DNA of 64,000 nt from Salinicola socius (GTDB lineage Bacteria > Pseudomonadota > Gammaproteobacteria > Pseudomonadales > Halomonadaceae). A program made the translations under genes and the position numbers. The stretch covers positions 62,001 through 126,000 of the forward strand of contig NZ_MSDO01000019.1 in NCBI RefSeq assembly GCF_001937195.1, read 5' to 3'. Under the pieces are notes generated by a model. The model made no database searches and was not told the DNA's origin. It saw only the letters and a list, made by a program, of their open reading frames with translations. This document shows, one piece after another, positions 20,877 to 28,944 of the stretch (within the stretch, counting starts at the first letter, position 1; the number at the start of each line of letters is the position of its first letter).

Positions 20877-21240
20877 CGTGATTCCCTGCCTTGCCGTTAT
20901 TGACTTGATCGTTAAGCCGATAATTGACCGATGGGCGCGGCGCCCGACGTCGTGCCCATCGAACGCCCCGACCCTTGCGCTCCCCGCCTTTCCGAGCGCC
21001 ATCGAGGGGGTCGAGCAATCCCGAACCGCCTCGATTCGCTCACGATTTCTCATACGCAAAGATACGCAAGGTTACCTTCGGTGACACTCCACTCGCCTTA
21101 TCGGCCGGTTGCGAAGAATACTTAAAGAAAAAATGACGTTCGCCGATAGCAGACTCATCAGAGACGGTGAAGATCGGCTTTTCAGGTTTCGATCGATCGC
21201 CTGCCCGTTCGTCAGCCAGTCAGCCGGGGCGCCTACTTCC
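20877..21240. other. Divergent intergenic region pilA / pilB
   Basis: 364 bp with the promoters of pilA and pilBCD. An 8-base inverted repeat CGATGGGC / GCCCATCG spans 20929-20961, with a smaller GGGCGC/GCGCCC repeat inside it. I searched for a sigma-54 element (GG-N10-GC) in front of pilA and found no convincing one. The part at 21060-21140 is AT-rich. Confidence 0.5.
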
Positions 21241-22968
21241 ATGCCGGACGTCATCACATCGCGTGCACAGAGCAGTCTCGCTCAGCGCTTTATCGAACAT
21301 CGTCTGATCGGCGCGGCGGAGTGCAAGCAGGCGTTCCGTGAAGCGGCTGACAAGCAGCTGACGCTGCTGGAGTTTCTGGTTCGGGCAGGTCGCATCGATG
21401 CCCGCGAGGCCGGCATTCTGGCGGCTCGCGAGTATGGCCTGCCGTTCATGGACCTGACGCAAGTCGACTGGGACAAGCTGCCGGTCATCGAGCCGGTGGC
21501 GGACAGGGTCATCCGTCGTTTTCCGGTGCTGCCGCTGGCGCGCGACGACCGCCGCCTCACCGTGGCGATCGCCTTCCCCGCCACGCTGGCGAACCTGGAC
21601 GAGCTGCAGTTCACCACCGGACTCGCGATCGAGGGCGTGCTGGTGCCGTTCGATCAGCTGGAACGGGCGCTGGCCAAGCGTTACCAGCACCAGGAGACCT
21701 CCGGCATGCTGGAAGCGCTGGGGGAAGCCAGCGATTCGCTGACACTGGATACCAGCGATGCGGATCTGGCGAGCGAAGCCGCGGCTTTCGACAAGGGCGG
21801 CGAGGAAGACGAGCCGGTGGTGCGCTTCGTCAACAAGATCCTGCGCGACGCCATTCATCGCGGCGCGTCCGACATCCACTTCGAGCCCTACGAATCCAGC
21901 TACCGGATTCGCTTTCGCGTCGACGGCATGTTGATCGAGATCGCCCGGCCGCCGCTCAACCTGCGCACCCGCCTGGCCGCGCGGCTCAAGGTCATGGCAC
22001 GGCTGGATATTTCCGAACGCCGCCTGCCCCAGGACGGCGCCATGAAGATTCGCCTGGACGCCAATCGGGCCATCGACTTTCGCGTCAACACGCTCCCTAC
22101 CGTCTTCGGCGAGAAGATCGTGCTGCGCCTGCTGGATGCACGGACCGCCAGCTTCGGCATCGATGCGCTGGGCTTTGCCCCGGATCAGCGCCGGCTGTTC
22201 GAAGTCGCGCTGGTCGAACCCCAGGGCATGATTCTGGTGACCGGCCCCACCGGCAGCGGCAAGACGGTCACGCTCTACACCGGCATCCATCTGCTCAATA
22301 CCGAAGAGCGCAATATCTCGACCGCCGAAGACCCGGTGGAGCTCAAGATGCCAGGGGTCAATCAGGTCAACGTCCAGCCGCGCATCGGCCTCGACTTCGC
22401 CAGCGCCCTGCGCGCCTTTCTGCGCCAGGATCCGGACGTGGTGATGGTCGGCGAGATCCGCGATCTGGAAACCGCGGAGATCGCGGTCAAGGCAGCGCAA
22501 ACCGGCCACCTGGTGCTGTCGACGCTGCACACCAACTCGGCGGCCGAAACCCTGACGCGACTTCGCAACATGGGCGTCGCGAGCTTCAATATCGCCAGTT
22601 CGGTGTCGCTGATCATCGCCCAGCGCCTGGCCCGCCTGCTCTGCCCGCGCTGCAAGGCGCCGGCGGAGATTCCTCTGGAGGCGCTGCGCCGGGAAGGGGT
22701 CTCACCGGAGAAGCTGGCAGGCGCCACGCTCTACCGCGCAACGGGTTGTGACCACTGCACGCTGGGCTACAAGGGCCGCATCGGGATCTACGAGGTGGTG
22801 CCGGTGGACGATGCCATGAGCCAGTTGATCATGGCCGACAGTCACGCACTCGATCTGGCACGCAAGGCGCGCGATGCCGGATTCCCCGGGCTCCGCCAGA
22901 GCGGCATCGACAAGGTGCTTCAAGGCGTGACCAGCCTCGAGGAGATCAATCGCGTGACCACCGACTAG
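21241..22968 (+). CDS. pilB: Type IV pilus assembly ATPase PilB
   Basis: 575-residue hexameric motor that drives pilus extension at the cytoplasmic face. In order: N-terminal MshEN/T2SSE domain, Walker A GPTGSGKT, Asp box, Walker B region PDVVMVGEIRD, His box, and the zinc tetracysteine (LCPRC and CDHC). I chose the ATG at 21241 (MPDVITSRAQSSLAQRF), which gives the family length; the frame is open to 21109. It starts the pilB-pilC-pilD-coaE-yacG run. Confidence 0.95.
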   Translation: MPDVITSRAQSSLAQRFIEHRLIGAAECKQAFREAADKQLTLLEFLVRAGRIDAREAGILAAREYGLPFMDLTQVDWDKLPVIEPVADRVIRRFPVLPLARDDRRLTVAIAFPATLANLDELQFTTGLAIEGVLVPFDQLERALAKRYQHQETSGMLEALGEASDSLTLDTSDADLASEAAAFDKGGEEDEPVVRFVNKILRDAIHRGASDIHFEPYESSYRIRFRVDGMLIEIARPPLNLRTRLAARLKVMARLDISERRLPQDGAMKIRLDANRAIDFRVNTLPTVFGEKIVLRLLDARTASFGIDALGFAPDQRRLFEVALVEPQGMILVTGPTGSGKTVTLYTGIHLLNTEERNISTAEDPVELKMPGVNQVNVQPRIGLDFASALRAFLRQDPDVVMVGEIRDLETAEIAVKAAQTGHLVLSTLHTNSAAETLTRLRNMGVASFNIASSVSLIIAQRLARLLCPRCKAPAEIPLEALRREGVSPEKLAGATLYRATGCDHCTLGYKGRIGIYEVVPVDDAMSQLIMADSHALDLARKARDAGFPGLRQSGIDKVLQGVTSLEEINRVTTD

Positions 22969-23033
22969 CCAGGTCGCGACTACCGGCGGCCTTGCAGCCC
23001 TCTTTTCATCGATTCACCGTCAGGAACGCACTC

Positions 23034-24287
23034 ATGGCGATCACGCTCAAGTCAGCCAAATCGGTGAAGCCTGCCAAGCCCCCCAGACGGGTCGTGATGC
23101 ACCGCTGGCAGTGGCGTGGCAAGAATCTGCGTGGCGAAGTGGTCTCCGGAGAGCTCATCGCCGGCCATATCGGTGACGTGCGCAAGGAGCTGACGCGTCA
23201 GAAGATCATCGTCAAGCGGATCACGCGCAAGACCGGCATGTTCGGCCTGGGCCGGGTCAAGGCGCGGGACATCACGCTATTCTCCCGCCAGCTGGCGACC
23301 ATGATCCGGGCCGGCGTGCCGCTGCTGCAGGGCTGCAAGGTCGTCGCCGAGACGCTCAAGAACCCGGCCATGCGCAATCTGGTCGAAACGCTGGCCAACG
23401 ATATCAGCGCTGGCTCCAGCTTTTCCGAAGCGCTGGCCAAGCACCCCTCGCGGTTCGATCGAATGTTCATCAACATGGTTGCCGCCGGTGAACAGGCCGG
23501 TGCGCTGGACAAGATGCTCGAGCGCGTCGCCAGCTACCGCGAGAAGATCGAGACCCTGAAGGGGCGGGTCAAGAAAGCGCTCTACTACCCGACAGCGGTG
23601 GTTCTGGTCGGCATTGCGGTCACCGCGCTGCTGCTGGTCAAGGTCGTGCCTCAGTTCGAGAGTCTGTTCCAGGGATTCGGCGCCGAGCTACCCGCCTTCA
23701 CTCAGTTCACCGTGCACCTGTCCCAGTTGACCCAGGCTTACTGGTGGGAGGCGATTCTGGTCATCGCGGCCGCCATTTTCGGTCTGCGTCAGGCGATCAA
23801 GCGCTCGCCCGCGTTTGCCTATCGCGCTCATCAGCTGATGCTCAAACTGCCGGTGCTCGGCAATATCGTCGACAAGGGTTCGATCGCACGCTTTTCACGC
23901 ACGCTGGCCACCACCTTCAACGCCGGCATTCCGCTGGTCGAGGCGCTCGACACCGCCGCCGGCGCCACCGGCAACCGGGTGCATCAGCGCGCCATCGCCA
24001 GCATTCGCGAGGACGTCGGCTCGGGGCAGCAGCTCAACTTCGCCATGCGCCGCACGCGGATCTTTCCGGTCATGGCGGTGCAGATGGTCAGCATCGGCGA
24101 GGAGGCCGGCGAACTGGACACGATGCTCGACAAGGTGGCGGAGTTCTACGAAGAAGAGGTCGACAATCAGGTCGACGCGCTGACCTCGCTGCTCGAGCCG
24201 TTCATTCTGGTGGTGCTGGGCACGATGGTGGGTGGCCTGGTGGTGTCGATGTATCTGCCCATTTTCCAGATGGGCTCAGCCATTTAG
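23034..24287 (+). CDS. pilC: Type IV pilus inner-membrane platform protein PilC
   Basis: 417 residues with two T2SSF domains (about 80-205 and 285-405), each with the GVPLLQG / GIPLVEAL type signature and three transmembrane segments in total. It anchors PilB and passes pilin into the fibre. The start at 23034 (MAITLKSAKS) has CAGGA upstream. It lies 65 nt after pilB and 121 nt before pilD. Confidence 0.95.
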   Translation: MAITLKSAKSVKPAKPPRRVVMHRWQWRGKNLRGEVVSGELIAGHIGDVRKELTRQKIIVKRITRKTGMFGLGRVKARDITLFSRQLATMIRAGVPLLQGCKVVAETLKNPAMRNLVETLANDISAGSSFSEALAKHPSRFDRMFINMVAAGEQAGALDKMLERVASYREKIETLKGRVKKALYYPTAVVLVGIAVTALLLVKVVPQFESLFQGFGAELPAFTQFTVHLSQLTQAYWWEAILVIAAAIFGLRQAIKRSPAFAYRAHQLMLKLPVLGNIVDKGSIARFSRTLATTFNAGIPLVEALDTAAGATGNRVHQRAIASIREDVGSGQQLNFAMRRTRIFPVMAVQMVSIGEEAGELDTMLDKVAEFYEEEVDNQVDALTSLLEPFILVVLGTMVGGLVVSMYLPIFQMGSAI

Positions 24288-24408
24288 GTTGTTATTCATG
24301 ACTGCGCGCATCCGCCGCGTTGTTGCCCGCCACCTCGAAATCCTCACGGACAACCGCGTCCGCTCCGGGTTCTCGGCGTCGGGCGCCTAGCGGCAAAAGC
24401 GCTCGACA

Positions 24409-25359
24409 ATGAATCTCGACCTCAGCGCACTCAAAAGCCAGCTTTCATATGCGTTACCCTTAGCGCTGACTATTTATTCGATGTTCGTGGAGCTTCCGTT
24501 GTCCGATCTTCCCCCTTTGCTTACTTGGCCGCTGGCGTTCCTGCTCGGCGCGGCGCTGGGCAGTTTCCTGAACGTGGTCATCGTGCGTCTGCCGGTGATG
24601 CTAATGCGGCGCTGGCGTGCCGAGGCGCTGGAAGCGCTGGAGCAGCCGGCAGAAGCCGATTCCCGCTACAATCTGGCGACGCCGCGCTCTCACTGTCCCA
24701 GCTGTGGGCATTTCATTGCCTGGCATGACAACTTGCCGCTGGTCGGCTGGCTCAAGCGGCGCGGCCGTTGCGCGGCGTGTGGTACGTCGATCAGCGTCCA
24801 GTATCCGCTGGTCGAGCTGGCAGCGGCACTGCTGTCAGTGGCGGTCATCGCACTTCACGGGGTGGATTGGCAAAGTCTGTGGTTGATCGGCGCCTGCCTG
24901 AGTCTCCTGGCCCTGGCGGTGATCGACTGGCGGACCCAGCTGTTGCCGGATGCGTTGACCCTGCCGCTACTCTGGGCCGGGCTGCTTTACCAATGGCTGT
25001 TCGCACCGCTGATGCTGGAGAGCGCCGTGCTGGGCGCTGTCGCCGGGTATCTGTCGCTGTGGTCGGTCTACTGGCTGTTCAAGCTGGTCACCGGCAAGGA
25101 GGCCATGGGCTATGGTGATTTCAAACTGATGGCGGCACTCGGTGCCTGGCTCGGCTGGCAGAGCCTGCCGCTACTGCTATTGCTTTCCGCAGGCGTGGGG
25201 GCGATCGCCGGTCTGATACTTATCGCGTCTCGCCAACAGGATCGAGATCAGACGATGCCCTTCGGCCCCTACATCGCGCTGGCCGGATGGATCGTGCTGC
25301 TGGTCGGCGCTCCCCTGCTGGCAAGCTATCAGGCGCTGCTACTGGGAGGCTGGGGATGA
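24409..25359 (+). CDS. pilD: Prepilin leader peptidase / N-methyltransferase PilD
   Basis: 316-residue inner-membrane aspartyl protease that cleaves the pilin leader and methylates the new N-terminal Phe. Two CXXC pairs (CPSCG and CAACG) form the zinc site of the methyltransferase loop. The catalytic aspartates lie in VIDWRTQLLPD and the GYGDFK box. Several membrane segments are evident. The start is uncertain: 24409 gives full length but a weak ribosome site, and ATG at 24481 is possible. Its TGA overlaps the coaE start. Confidence 0.95.
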   Translation: MNLDLSALKSQLSYALPLALTIYSMFVELPLSDLPPLLTWPLAFLLGAALGSFLNVVIVRLPVMLMRRWRAEALEALEQPAEADSRYNLATPRSHCPSCGHFIAWHDNLPLVGWLKRRGRCAACGTSISVQYPLVELAAALLSVAVIALHGVDWQSLWLIGACLSLLALAVIDWRTQLLPDALTLPLLWAGLLYQWLFAPLMLESAVLGAVAGYLSLWSVYWLFKLVTGKEAMGYGDFKLMAALGAWLGWQSLPLLLLLSAGVGAIAGLILIASRQQDRDQTMPFGPYIALAGWIVLLVGAPLLASYQALLLGGWG

Positions 25360-26009
25360 GCATCCACGTCACGAAGACCGAGGGTAAAAGCGGTACCCGG
25401 GTCGTCGGTGTCACCGGCGGGATCGGTTCCGGCAAGAGCGCGGTGGCGGAGGCCTTCGGCGCCCTCGGCATCGGTTGGGTCGACGCGGACCACGTGGCCC
25501 GTGAAGTCGTCATGCCCGGCGAGCCCGCCCTGGTCGCCATTGCGCAGCGCTACGGTCCGACGATCCTCGACGCGAACGGCACCCTCGACCGCCGCGCGCT
25601 GCGAGCCCGGATCTTCGACGACGAGAACGAACGTCAATGGCTGGAACGGGAAACGCATCCGCGTATCCGCCAGCGGCTGCTGACGCACCTGGAGCGGCTA
25701 CGCGACACCGGCGCGCCCTACTGCCTGCTGGTATCGCCGCTGCTGATCGAATCCGGGCAACATCAGTTGGTCGACCGGATTCTGGTCGTCGATGCCCCCC
25801 GGGACATTCAGATTCAGCGTACCCTGGCGCGAGACGGTGTCGACCAGCGCCAGGTGGAATCCATACTGGCGGCCCAGAGCCCTCGGGAACGCCGCCTTGC
25901 AGCGGCCGACGACGTCATCGACAATGGTGGCGACCGACACAACCTGCAGGAGCAGGTTGCCCGTCTGGATGCCAGGTATCGTCAGCTGTTCGCTCAAGCG
26001 ATCCAGTGA
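25356..26009 (+). CDS. coaE: Dephospho-CoA kinase
   Basis: 217-residue kinase for the last step of coenzyme A synthesis. The P-loop GGIGSGKS is at about residues 22-29, then DADHVAREVV. The start at 25356 overlaps the pilD stop (ATGA) and has a GGAGGCTGGGG ribosome site. pilD-coaE-yacG is a widely conserved trio in gammaproteobacteria. Confidence 0.97.
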   Translation: MSIHVTKTEGKSGTRVVGVTGGIGSGKSAVAEAFGALGIGWVDADHVAREVVMPGEPALVAIAQRYGPTILDANGTLDRRALRARIFDDENERQWLERETHPRIRQRLLTHLERLRDTGAPYCLLVSPLLIESGQHQLVDRILVVDAPRDIQIQRTLARDGVDQRQVESILAAQSPRERRLAAADDVIDNGGDRHNLQEQVARLDARYRQLFAQAIQ

Positions 26010-26102
26010 CTGGCGACACAGTTGTCTTCGCGTGACAGCGCTTATACGACAGCGCTTGTGCGACCGCCCTTACACAACAGCCATCGACACGACATTTTCC
26101 CC

Positions 26103-26375
26103 ATGACTCGACGTAACGACCCAAGCAACGATGCCAGTCACGATTCAGGGACGGGGTCAGGCGCGACCAAAACGCTGACCGTTGCCTGCCCGCAATGCCA
26201 GAAATCGGTCGAGTGGACGTCCGAGAACCCCTATCGCCCGTTCTGTTCGAAGCGCTGCAAGCTGCTCGACCTGGGCGCCTGGGCGGACGGTTCGCACCGC
26301 ATCGCAGGCGAACCTCACATGGACGAAACCGAACTCGACGAGCTCATCGACCGACTCGAACGCGGTCAGGAATGA
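26103..26375 (+). CDS. yacG: DNA gyrase inhibitor YacG
   Basis: 90-residue zinc protein. The four-cysteine site is CPQC ... FCSKRCK, as in the YacG family, and the C-terminal acidic helix ([13 protein letters not shown]) follows. In E. coli it binds GyrB and blocks DNA binding. The N-terminal 25 residues are longer and polar compared with the E. coli protein (65 residues). The start at 26103 is the ATG closest to the family core with acceptable spacing. Confidence 0.9.
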   Translation: MTRRNDPSNDASHDSGTGSGATKTLTVACPQCQKSVEWTSENPYRPFCSKRCKLLDLGAWADGSHRIAGEPHMDETELDELIDRLERGQE

Positions 26376-26432
26376 CGCTGCGGGATCCCGTCCCGCGATA
26401 ACGCGATCCAGATCCCGCCAGCCCCGACTCGA

Positions 26433-26469
26433 ACGACAGACGCCGCGCGAATTGCGCGGCGTCTGTCGT
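26433..26469. repeat. Perfect 16-bp hairpin between convergent yacG and Nudix genes
   Basis: The arms read ACGACAGACGCCGCGC and its exact complement around a GAATT loop. No T run follows on either strand, so it is not a standard terminator, but its position between convergent genes suggests transcript termination or 3'-end protection. Confidence 0.75.
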
Positions 26470-26494
26470 CATGCCTCTCGATAGTCTGTCGGCG

Positions 26495-27451
26495 TCAGTC
26501 GCTATCGTTACGCCAGAAATCCCGAATCGAGGCGATACCCTGGGCACCGACGGCCCGGGCCTGATTGGCGTGGTGGCGCGTCATGCCGCCCAGCGCAAAG
26601 ACCGGCATCGCGGCCGTCTCGACCATCTGCTGGAAATCGTGCCAGCCAATGGTCGTCGCGTCCGGATGCGACGGTGTCGGCGCCAGCGGCGACAGGGTGA
26701 CGAAATCGCAGTCGATCAGCCCCGCCTGGGCGAGCTGCTCGTCGCCGTGGGTCGATGCGCCCAGCCACTTGTCGCTGGGGATGGGACGGTGCTTGAGCTC
26801 CATCAGTCGCGCGCTGGTCAAGTGGATGCCATCGGCATCGACACGCTGCAGCCACTCAGGGTCCGCGTTGAGCAGCAACTTGGCGCCATGTTCGCGGCAC
26901 AGCGCGAGCGTCTTCTCGGCGCGAGCCTGATAGGCAGCGTCGTCCAGCCCCTTGGCGCGGAGCTGCACCAGACGGATGCTGTCTTCCTTCAGCGCCCGCT
27001 CGAGCCTGGCCAGAAAGGCGTCGTCGTCCGCGGCCTCGGCAGTGATCAGGTACTCCTGAGGCAGCGCTACCGCCCGGAGAATCGGCAGATTGGCCGCCGG
27101 GAACGGATAGTTGGGCAGATCGTCGACTTCGACCCAGCGTACCGGCTGGCCTTCCCGGCCATATGGATCGCCGTCGTATTCCCTCACCTGCCAGACATCC
27201 AGCAGAATATGCTTGTCGGCATATTCGTGGTTCACGCGGATCAGCGGCTGAGCACGTACGATCTGAATGCCGAGCTCCTCGCTCAGTTCCCGCTTGAGCG
27301 CCTCGAGCCCGGTTTCGTAGGGCGCCAGCTTGCCCCCCGGAAATTCCCACAGACCGCCCTGGTCGACTGTCGCAGGGCGTCTGGCGATCAGCACTCGTCC
27401 GTCGCCGCGAATGACGGCTGCTGCCGCTACATGGACCCGTCTTTTGATCAT
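26495..27451 (-). CDS. Nudix hydrolase fused to a ThiE/TenI-like domain
   Basis: 318 residues. The N-terminal half is a MutT-type Nudix hydrolase: the box runs from GGKLAPYETG to RELSEELGI (residues about 39-62) with all metal-binding glutamates, suggesting removal of 8-oxo-dGTP. The C-terminal half (about 135-318) resembles thiamine phosphate synthase/TenI: VQLRAK, LLLNAD, DGIHL, STHGDEQL, PVFALGGM. The usual NDR and the serine-rich phosphate loop of true ThiE are altered, so it is more likely TenI-like. The same fusion is known next to argJ in Pseudomonas. Confidence 0.9.
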   Translation of the reverse strand: MIKRRVHVAAAAVIRGDGRVLIARRPATVDQGGLWEFPGGKLAPYETGLEALKRELSEELGIQIVRAQPLIRVNHEYADKHILLDVWQVREYDGDPYGREGQPVRWVEVDDLPNYPFPAANLPILRAVALPQEYLITAEAADDDAFLARLERALKEDSIRLVQLRAKGLDDAAYQARAEKTLALCREHGAKLLLNADPEWLQRVDADGIHLTSARLMELKHRPIPSDKWLGASTHGDEQLAQAGLIDCDFVTLSPLAPTPSHPDATTIGWHDFQQMVETAAMPVFALGGMTRHHANQARAVGAQGIASIRDFWRNDSD

Positions 27452-27489
27452 TTTGCTCAGTCTCTCGTACCACTGCTGTGTTTACGCTT

Positions 27490-27635
27490 TGTCTGAAAAA
27501 TGCCTGCGCTCGCCCTTACGGCGTTGAAAATCGGCTCGAAATACTCATTTACACTCTCGTAAACTGGTGCGCCAGCCCGGTCCGTTTTCGCCGACTTCTG
27601 CCTTGTCTGGCCACCGCTCGTCGATTTTTCAGACA
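27490..27635. repeat. Spaced 12-bp inverted repeat TGTCTGAAAAAT upstream of the Nudix gene
   Basis: TGTCTGAAAAAT at 27490-27501 and its exact complement at 27624-27635 flank 122 bp in the region between the start of the Nudix gene and the end of argJ. Inside lies a shorter palindrome TTTAC-N6-GTAAA at 27548-27563. I see no reading frame in this 236-bp gap. It could hold the Nudix promoter and operator sites. Confidence 0.5.
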
Positions 27636-27687
27636 GGCTTGACCCTGACGCGCGAGGTCGTCATGGCGCGCAACGTCTAAAGATCGA

Positions 27688-28896
27688 TCAACTCCGATAA
27701 TCCGCGTTGATCGATACGTAATCGTGGGACAGATCCGATGTCCAGACCGTGGCATGGGAATCACCACGGCCGAGCCGAATGCGGATGACGATCTCTTCCC
27801 GAGCCATCACTCGGGCGCCGGCCTGCTCCGTATAACTGTCGGCACGCCCCCCGTGTTCGACCAGTCGCTCGTCGCCGAGATCGATGACGATGCGATCGAC
27901 GTCCAGGTCTTTTACCGGCGCCCGGCCCACCGCCGCGAGAATACGCCCCCAGTTGGCATCGCTCGCATAGAGAGCGGTCTTGACCAGCGGCGAATGCGCT
28001 ACCGTGAAAGCTACCGCCCTCGCCTCGTCGACGCTCGAGGCCTGTTCGACCTGAAGCGTGACGAACTTGGTCGCCCCCTCGCCATCGCGAATAATCGCCT
28101 GGGCCAGCTCAGTCAGCACCGAGGTCAGCGCCTCACGGAAACGCCGCTCGTCCTCGGCCGACTCGACCTCGGGACCGCGCCCGGTGGCGATCAAGGTACA
28201 GGCGTCATTGGTGGAGGTATCGGAGTCCACCGTGATGGCATTGAACGACACCTGAACCGCGTCGCGCAGCCACTGCTGGAGCCTGACCGGATCGATCTTG
28301 GCATCGCAGGCGACGAAGCCGAGCATGGTCGCCATATTGGGCTGAATCATGCCCGAGCCCTTGCTGATGCCGTTGATCGTGACCGTACCACCGCTGAGTT
28401 CGAGCTGGGCCGATGAGCCCTTGATGCGGGTGTCGGTGGTCATGATGCCTTCGGCGGCCAGTGCCCATCCCTCCTCGCTCAAGGAGGCCAGCGCTGCGGG
28501 CAGGCCGGCGACAATGCGCGCCACCGGCAGAGGCTCGCCGATCACGCCGGTCGAGAACGGCAGTACCTGATGGGCATCGACACCGGCGAGATCCGACAGC
28601 GAGGCACAGCAACTCTCGGCATCCTGACGCCCGCGCACCCCGGTGCCGGCATTGGCGTTGCCGGTATTGATCAACAGATAACGCGGCGCCGCTGACTGCA
28701 GATGGTCCCGAGCGACGTGCACCGGGGCAGCGCAGAAGGCGTTGCGCGTGAACGTTGCTGCCACCGTTGCCCCTTCCGGCACCTCGATCACCACCAGATC
28801 ACGCCGATTCGGCTTCTTGATCTCCGCCATCGCCGTGCCCAGCCGCACGCCGTCGATGGCGGGCATCTGCGGAAACACTGACTTACCTACCGCCAT
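27688..28896 (-). CDS. argJ: Bifunctional ornithine acetyltransferase / N-acetylglutamate synthase
   Basis: 402-residue precursor that cleaves itself into two chains and recycles the acetyl group in arginine synthesis. The self-cleavage region is KGSGMIQPNMATMLGF near residue 185, with the nucleophilic Thr after Ala. The start at 28896 (MAVGKSVFPQMPAIDG) is the family N-terminus. It follows secA on the same strand with 48 nt between them. Confidence 0.97.
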   Translation of the reverse strand: MAVGKSVFPQMPAIDGVRLGTAMAEIKKPNRRDLVVIEVPEGATVAATFTRNAFCAAPVHVARDHLQSAAPRYLLINTGNANAGTGVRGRQDAESCCASLSDLAGVDAHQVLPFSTGVIGEPLPVARIVAGLPAALASLSEEGWALAAEGIMTTDTRIKGSSAQLELSGGTVTINGISKGSGMIQPNMATMLGFVACDAKIDPVRLQQWLRDAVQVSFNAITVDSDTSTNDACTLIATGRGPEVESAEDERRFREALTSVLTELAQAIIRDGEGATKFVTLQVEQASSVDEARAVAFTVAHSPLVKTALYASDANWGRILAAVGRAPVKDLDVDRIVIDLGDERLVEHGGRADSYTEQAGARVMAREEIVIRIRLGRGDSHATVWTSDLSHDYVSINADYRS

Positions 28897-28944
28897 GTCG
28901 ATTCTCCTTGGCGGACTCGGGCCGGGCCCGAGTCCGGAACCCAC

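Noticed and set aside
20877-21060. A sigma-54 promoter for pilA
   Set aside because: Pilin genes often use one, so I looked for GG-N10-GC with flanking consensus on the minus strand. The nearest candidate has 12 nt spacing and poor flanks.
27548-27563. TTTAC-N6-GTAAA as a TyrR box
   Set aside because: The TyrR box is TGTAAA-N6-TTTACA; here the half sites are in the opposite orientation. Kept only as an unassigned palindrome.
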